From JBDSTW01 sp039914705 (GTDB taxonomy: Bacteria > Pseudomonadota > Gammaproteobacteria > SURF-13), in the NCBI GenBank assembly GCA_039914705.1, contig JBDSOT010000033.1, positions 1 to 10,211 of the forward strand: DNA of 10,211 nt, given 5' to 3'. Below, in pieces: positions 6,714 through 10,211 of the stretch. The translations under genes were made by a program, and so were the position numbers. How positions within the stretch are numbered: the stretch's first letter is position 1; each line of letters starts with the position of its first letter. Below the pieces are notes generated by a model. That model worked only from the letters and a program-made list of their open reading frames with translations. It did not search any database and was not told the DNA's origin.

Positions 6714-9700
6714 ATGGCCGAACCCCACAGCATCAAAATGCCGCAACTTTCCGACACCATGACCGAAGGCGTGGTGGTGAGTTGGGAAAAGAAGATCGGC
6801 GACAAGATTGCGCGTGGCGATATTGTTGCGACGGTGGAAACCGACAAGGCCATCATGGATGTCGAGGTATTCCGCGAGGGTTATCTGTCCGGCCCGACCT
6901 CGGCACTGGATGCCGTGGTGCCTGTCGGCGGGGCAATCGCATACCTGGTCAACACGCGCGAAGAGGTGCAGGGCGCGGAGTCTGCACAGCCGGCTACAGA
7001 TAAAATCGCCCCAGCAGTGAAATCAAAACCTCCATCCGACGATATGCCACAGGGTGTCAGCCACGTCATCAAGATGCCGCAGCTTTCCGATACCATGACG
7101 GAAGGCGTGATGGTGAGCTGGGCCAATAAAGCCGGTGACAAGATCGAGCGCGGTGGCATTGTTGCGCAGGTTGAGACCGACAAGGCGATCATGGATGTGG
7201 AGGTATTCCGCGAAGGCTATTTATCCGGTCCGCTCGCGGCCGTGGATAGCGTAATTCCCGTCGGCGGCGCGTTGGCCTATCTGGTCGATAAACCGGAGCA
7301 GGTAAAGCAGGGCATCGCGGTCCCGCCCGGAAATGTTGCAGCCGAGACCGGCCCGGCCGAATCCACGCCGTCACAACAGGCCAAGCGCCATCAACTTGCC
7401 GCGGCCCATCCGACGCCTGGCCACAAGCCTCCAGCGCCGTACTCAGAGACAGAACCCGCTCCGCGCCCCGATAATAAACAGGCCACGCCTTATGCGCGCA
7501 AGCTGGCCGCCGAACTCCATATTAATTTAAACACACTCAAGGGCAGCGGCCCACACGGCGTGATTACTGGCGACGATGTAGGTCAGGCCCAGCCCATCGA
7601 GCGGCCCAGCGAGGTCGCGCGGCAGATTCCCGCGCACATCATGCCCGAGATACAGGTGCCTGGGCATGGCCGCGCGATGACGGCGATGGAGCGCGCGGTC
7701 AGCCACTCGATGACCGCATCGTTGACCATGCCCACCTTCCGCGTTACCGTGAATGTTCAGCCCGAGGCCTTGATCAAGGCGGGCAAACAACAAGGCGTGT
7801 CGTTGACCGTGGCCATTGCCAAGGCCTGCGCCCTGGCCATGAAAAAACATCCCACGATGAACTGGGCCTATCAGCCCGTTGATAAGCTGGTCGAGCGCGA
7901 TGTGGTGGACATCGGCATGGCCGTGTCGGCGGAAGGCGGGGGTTTGGTCGTACCTATTTTGCGACATTGTGAATCGCGCAGCCTTGATGAACTTGCGCAA
8001 AGCTGGCAAGACTTGGTGGCGCGTGCACGCGTGCGGCGCTTGAAGCCGGAAGAATACGCCAACCCCACCTTCATGATCTCCAATATGGGCATGCTCGGCG
8101 TCAGTTATTTTGATGCGATCCCTACGCCGGGTACGGCCGCGATCCTCGCCATCGCCACGACCAACGAGCGCGGCATGCCGCTTACCATTACCGCCGATCA
8201 TCGCGTGGTCAGCGGTGCCGAGGTGGCGCAATATCTCAACACATTAAAACAGCATATCGAACACCCGGAGGACTGGATGGGTCAACTTGGGCCGGCAATA
8301 CCCGAAGGTAAATGGGACTATGATGTAGTAGTCATCGGCGGCGGCCCGGGCGGCGAAGATTGCGCACGCGCCCTGGCCGAACACGGCATCAAAGTCGCCA
8401 TGGTTAATGATTCTTCAATGCCCGGCGGTGAATGTCTTTGGCGCGGCTGCATCCCCTCCAAGGCCTGGCGCGCGGCAGCCGATTTGTTGCGCAACCGCAG
8501 TCATGATGAACACCTAGGCGTGGAAGGTACGACCGCCGCCAAGCTAAACTTCACCAAGCTCGAAAAAACCCGGCGCGCCATTCTGGAAACGCGCGGCGAG
8601 ATGGCGCGCAAGACCGATATCGGCGTCAAGATCAAACTGATCCAGGGCTATGCTTGGTTCGAGAGCGAGCACCGCCTATTTATCGATACTTCCGGAAATA
8701 CGACCGACCCGCATCGGCGGCAGCCGCAGGGTGATAACTCCAAAGGCGAACATCTGACATTCGGCTGCGCAATTATCGCCACTGGCGCGCCACCTTTTAT
8801 ACCGCCCATTCCCGGTGCACAACAAGGTTTGGAAAACGGCGGCGTGCTAACCTCGGACACGGTATGGGGTCTGACCGGCGTTCCTAAAAAACTCGCGGTA
8901 ATCGGGGGCGGCGCAATCGGTGCAGAGATGGCGCAGATGTTCCAGGATTTCGGCACCGAGGTAACGCTAATTGAGGCGCAGGATCGTCTGCTGGCCGAGG
9001 TCGAGCCGGAGGTGGCTAAAAATCTCGCTGCCATCATGAACGATGATCCGCGCCTGAGCGTGCATACCTCGGCGAAGGTCACTGAAATTAAGGGTAAGCC
9101 GGGCAAGATGAGCGTGCAGTTCGAAACCGTAGAGGGCAAGTCGCAAAAATTTGAATGCGATTACGTACTCATTGCGACCGGCAAACGTCCTGAACCTGGT
9201 GCCCTGAAGTTAGAAGCCGCAGGTGTTGCTCTGGATAAATCCGTCATCAAGGTTGACGCCCATTGCCGCACGAACATTGCGCACATCTACGCGGTGGGCG
9301 ACGTCGTCGGTGGCTTGATGCTGGCACACACTGCGGCTCAGCAAGGTCGCGTGGCCGCGTCGGCCATACTCGGGGATGGTTTGAAATACGATCAGGATAA
9401 AGATTGCGGTGTTATTTTCACGCGCCCGCAGGCGGCGTTCGTCGGACTGTCTGTGGAGCAGGCCAATGCCAAAGGCATAGACGCGGCGGAGATGAAGATG
9501 CCCATGAGCATCGACGCCAAGGCCATGATCAATAATGAGCCGCTGGGTTTTATCAAGATAGTCGCCGATAGGAAGACACAGCGCATCATCGGCGTGCATT
9601 TTCTGGCCGATCATGCCGATACCCTGATCGGTGAAGCCGTGATGATGGTGTCCGGCAATATGACGCTTCGACAGGTCGCCGAGGCCATCCATCCGCACCC

Positions 9701-9785
9701 AACCCAGACCGAGATGTTCGGCGAAATGGCGCGTCGTCTGCTGGCGCGTCTGAGGCGCAGTCAGAAAGTAGCAGCTGCGAACTAG
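6714..9785 (+). CDS. E2-E3 fusion: dihydrolipoyl acyltransferase plus dihydrolipoyl dehydrogenase
   Basis: This single 1023-residue chain holds the E2 and E3 activities of a 2-oxoacid dehydrogenase complex, most likely pyruvate. Order of parts: lipoyl domain 1 (about 5-80, lipoyl lysine K45 in ETDKA); linker; lipoyl domain 2 (117-192, K157); a Pro/Ala-rich linker (193-255); peripheral-subunit-binding domain (256-290, TPYARKLAAEL...GSGPHGVITGDDV); E2 acyltransferase core (about 318-520, catalytic H496); a linker of only about 14 residues; and full E3 (about 535-1016). E3 shows the FAD site GGGPGG (542-547), redox pair C574/C579 (CLWRGC), NAD site GGGAIG (731-736), FAD-contacting GD (D863) and the catalytic H995/E1000 (HPTQTE). 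The E2 motif DHRxxDG reads DHRVVSG. The start ATG has only a weak GAG five bases upstream. Both enzymes appear intact. E1 subunits are encoded just upstream. Confidence 0.95.
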   Translation: MAEPHSIKMPQLSDTMTEGVVVSWEKKIGDKIARGDIVATVETDKAIMDVEVFREGYLSGPTSALDAVVPVGGAIAYLVNTREEVQGAESAQPATDKIAPAVKSKPPSDDMPQGVSHVIKMPQLSDTMTEGVMVSWANKAGDKIERGGIVAQVETDKAIMDVEVFREGYLSGPLAAVDSVIPVGGALAYLVDKPEQVKQGIAVPPGNVAAETGPAESTPSQQAKRHQLAAAHPTPGHKPPAPYSETEPAPRPDNKQATPYARKLAAELHINLNTLKGSGPHGVITGDDVGQAQPIERPSEVARQIPAHIMPEIQVPGHGRAMTAMERAVSHSMTASLTMPTFRVTVNVQPEALIKAGKQQGVSLTVAIAKACALAMKKHPTMNWAYQPVDKLVERDVVDIGMAVSAEGGGLVVPILRHCESRSLDELAQSWQDLVARARVRRLKPEEYANPTFMISNMGMLGVSYFDAIPTPGTAAILAIATTNERGMPLTITADHRVVSGAEVAQYLNTLKQHIEHPEDWMGQLGPAIPEGKWDYDVVVIGGGPGGEDCARALAEHGIKVAMVNDSSMPGGECLWRGCIPSKAWRAAADLLRNRSHDEHLGVEGTTAAKLNFTKLEKTRRAILETRGEMARKTDIGVKIKLIQGYAWFESEHRLFIDTSGNTTDPHRRQPQGDNSKGEHLTFGCAIIATGAPPFIPPIPGAQQGLENGGVLTSDTVWGLTGVPKKLAVIGGGAIGAEMAQMFQDFGTEVTLIEAQDRLLAEVEPEVAKNLAAIMNDDPRLSVHTSAKVTEIKGKPGKMSVQFETVEGKSQKFECDYVLIATGKRPEPGALKLEAAGVALDKSVIKVDAHCRTNIAHIYAVGDVVGGLMLAHTAAQQGRVAASAILGDGLKYDQDKDCGVIFTRPQAAFVGLSVEQANAKGIDAAEMKMPMSIDAKAMINNEPLGFIKIVADRKTQRIIGVHFLADHADTLIGEAVMMVSGNMTLRQVAEAIHPHPTQTEMFGEMARRLLARLRRSQKVAAAN
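6732..6950 (+). repeat. Tandem lipoyl-domain repeat, copy 1
   Basis: Codons 7-79 of the E2-E3 gene. The copy at 7068-7286 is offset by exactly 336 bases. I count 60 identical residues of 73 between the two copies, and the identity extends to long stretches of DNA. K45 is the lipoylation site. Confidence 0.9.
7068..7286 (+). repeat. Tandem lipoyl-domain repeat, copy 2
   Basis: Codons 119-191 of the E2-E3 gene, the second copy of the block at 6732-6950. The region around the lipoyl lysine K157, from VETDKAIMD to YLSGP, is unchanged between copies. Differences cluster near the N-terminal strand and after the SGP turn. Confidence 0.9.
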
Positions 9786-9806
9786 TGGTCACAATCACAC
9801 CTCGCC

Positions 9807-9870
9807 GTCATTCTGAGCGGAGCGAAGAATCTGGCCAGATTCTTCAGTCGCGTTCCTCCTTCAGAATGAC
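9807..9870. repeat. Palindromic repeat ('GTCATTCTGAG...GAAGAATCTGG' type) between E2-E3 and argG
   Basis: The outer 10 bp match perfectly (GTCATTCTGA 9807-9816 with TCAGAATGAC 9861-9870), and so do the inner 11 bp (GAAGAATCTGG 9824-9834 with CCAGATTCTTC 9835-9845), with no loop at the centre. The middle parts differ: 7 bases on the left (9817-9823) against 15 on the right (9846-9860), so the arms are unequal. It resembles a dispersed repeat seen in many bacterial genomes. It lies 21 bases after the E2-E3 stop and could act in transcript ending, but no T run follows. The rest of the 135-base gap shows no clear promoter. Confidence 0.85.
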
Positions 9871-9920
9871 AGGTACTTTAACTTTACGATTACTCTAGCA
9901 TTCAAGAGCAAGTATCGCAC

Positions 9921-10211
9921 ATGTCTAACATCAATAAAGTCGTACTCGCCTATTCCGGCGGCCTGGATACCTCAGTCATCCTCAAGTGGTTGCAGGATGA
10001 ATACCGCTGCGAAGTGGTCACCTTCACCGCCGACATCGGGCAGCGCGATGAAGTGGAACCGGCGCGCGCCAAGGCCAAGGCGGCAGGTGTAAAAGAAATT
10101 TACATCGATGATCTGCGCGAGGAATTCGCGCGCGATTTCGTATTTCCGATGTTTCGCGCTAATGCCATTTACGAGGGCGAATATCTGCTCGGCACTTCGA
10201 TAGCCCGCCCG
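9921..10211 (+). CDS. argG: Argininosuccinate synthase, N-terminal part (runs off the window)
   Basis: The first 97 residues are present and the frame is open to the edge. The enzyme joins citrulline and aspartate using ATP in arginine synthesis, in the cytoplasm. The N-terminus KVVLAYSGGLDTSVILKWL contains the ATP pyrophosphatase loop SGGLDTS (residues 12-18). Next come VVTFTADIGQ, then EEFARDFVFPMFRANAIYEGEYLLGTSIARP, which is highly typical of ArgG. The usual GQGEE after the ADIGQ block reads GQRDE here, a mild variation. The ATG is chosen because it precedes the conserved SNINKVVLAYSGG start directly. No strong ribosome site is seen. It is separated from the E2-E3 gene by a palindromic repeat, so it is probably a separate unit. 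Confidence 0.96.
   Translation, partial: MSNINKVVLAYSGGLDTSVILKWLQDEYRCEVVTFTADIGQRDEVEPARAKAKAAGVKEIYIDDLREEFARDFVFPMFRANAIYEGEYLLGTSIARP

Noticed and set aside
7527..8231. 234-codon minus-strand open frame opposite the E2 core
   Set aside because: The histidine/arginine/glycine-rich translation is typical of the antisense of GC-rich coding DNA. The plus strand encodes the acyltransferase.
8277..8335. E2-E3 junction as a sequencing artefact or lost stop codon
   Set aside because: The frame is continuous, the linker (GQLGPAIPEGKW) is plausible, and both domains are complete on each side. Only raw reads could settle it fully, so the fusion is reported as real.
9871..9920. Promoter or ArgR operator before argG
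   Set aside because: Only half of an ARG-box-like ATTCA is present and no pair of -35/-10 boxes is convincing.

Overview
The window looks like a piece of a proteobacterial chromosome. A beta- or gammaproteobacterium is my best guess. The basis is the gene families, Shine-Dalgarno signals on several genes, a twin-arginine signal, a lipobox lipoprotein, and a 'CGTCATTCCCGCG...'-type palindrome of the kind common in those groups. There is no sign of phage, plasmid, transposase, CRISPR or RNA genes. The assignment to a class is inference.

Layout. (1) 1-156: the last 30 codons of an unrecognised plus-strand gene and a strong, probably bidirectional terminator. (2) 157-4452: five genes on the minus strand. 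In transcription order they are an M17 leucyl aminopeptidase, a DUF1624 (heparan-alpha-glucosaminide acetyltransferase-like) membrane protein whose start overlaps the aminopeptidase stop (ATGA), an M48-family zinc metalloprotease lipoprotein, a Tat-targeted methionine sulfoxide reductase B that starts at TTG, and a cytoplasmic methionine sulfoxide reductase A. (3) 4453-4573: a divergent promoter region. (4) 4574-9785: a plus-strand pyruvate dehydrogenase (PDH) type locus with E1 alpha and E1 beta (stop and start overlap by one base), a 152-bp gap carrying a palindromic repeat, and one 1023-residue gene. (5) 9786-9920: a gap with a second, different palindromic repeat. (6) 9921 to the end: the start of argG (argininosuccinate synthase).

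The most notable object is the 1023-residue gene at 6714-9785. It encodes two nearly identical lipoyl domains, a peripheral-subunit-binding domain, an E2 acyltransferase domain and a complete E3 dihydrolipoyl dehydrogenase in one chain. With the two E1 genes this gives a whole 2-oxoacid dehydrogenase complex from three polypeptides: E1 decarboxylates the ketoacid and acylates the lipoyl arms, the E2 core passes the acyl group to CoA, and the fused E3 reoxidises the same arms using FAD and NAD. E1 beta and the E2 core carry motifs that recall cyanobacterial/plastid-type PDH, and the E2 active-site motif is altered (DHRVVSG instead of DHRxxDG).

The minus-strand genes suggest oxidative-damage repair and protein or peptide turnover: MsrA/MsrB reduce methionine sulfoxide, the M48 lipoprotein probably serves envelope quality control, and M17 trims peptides.
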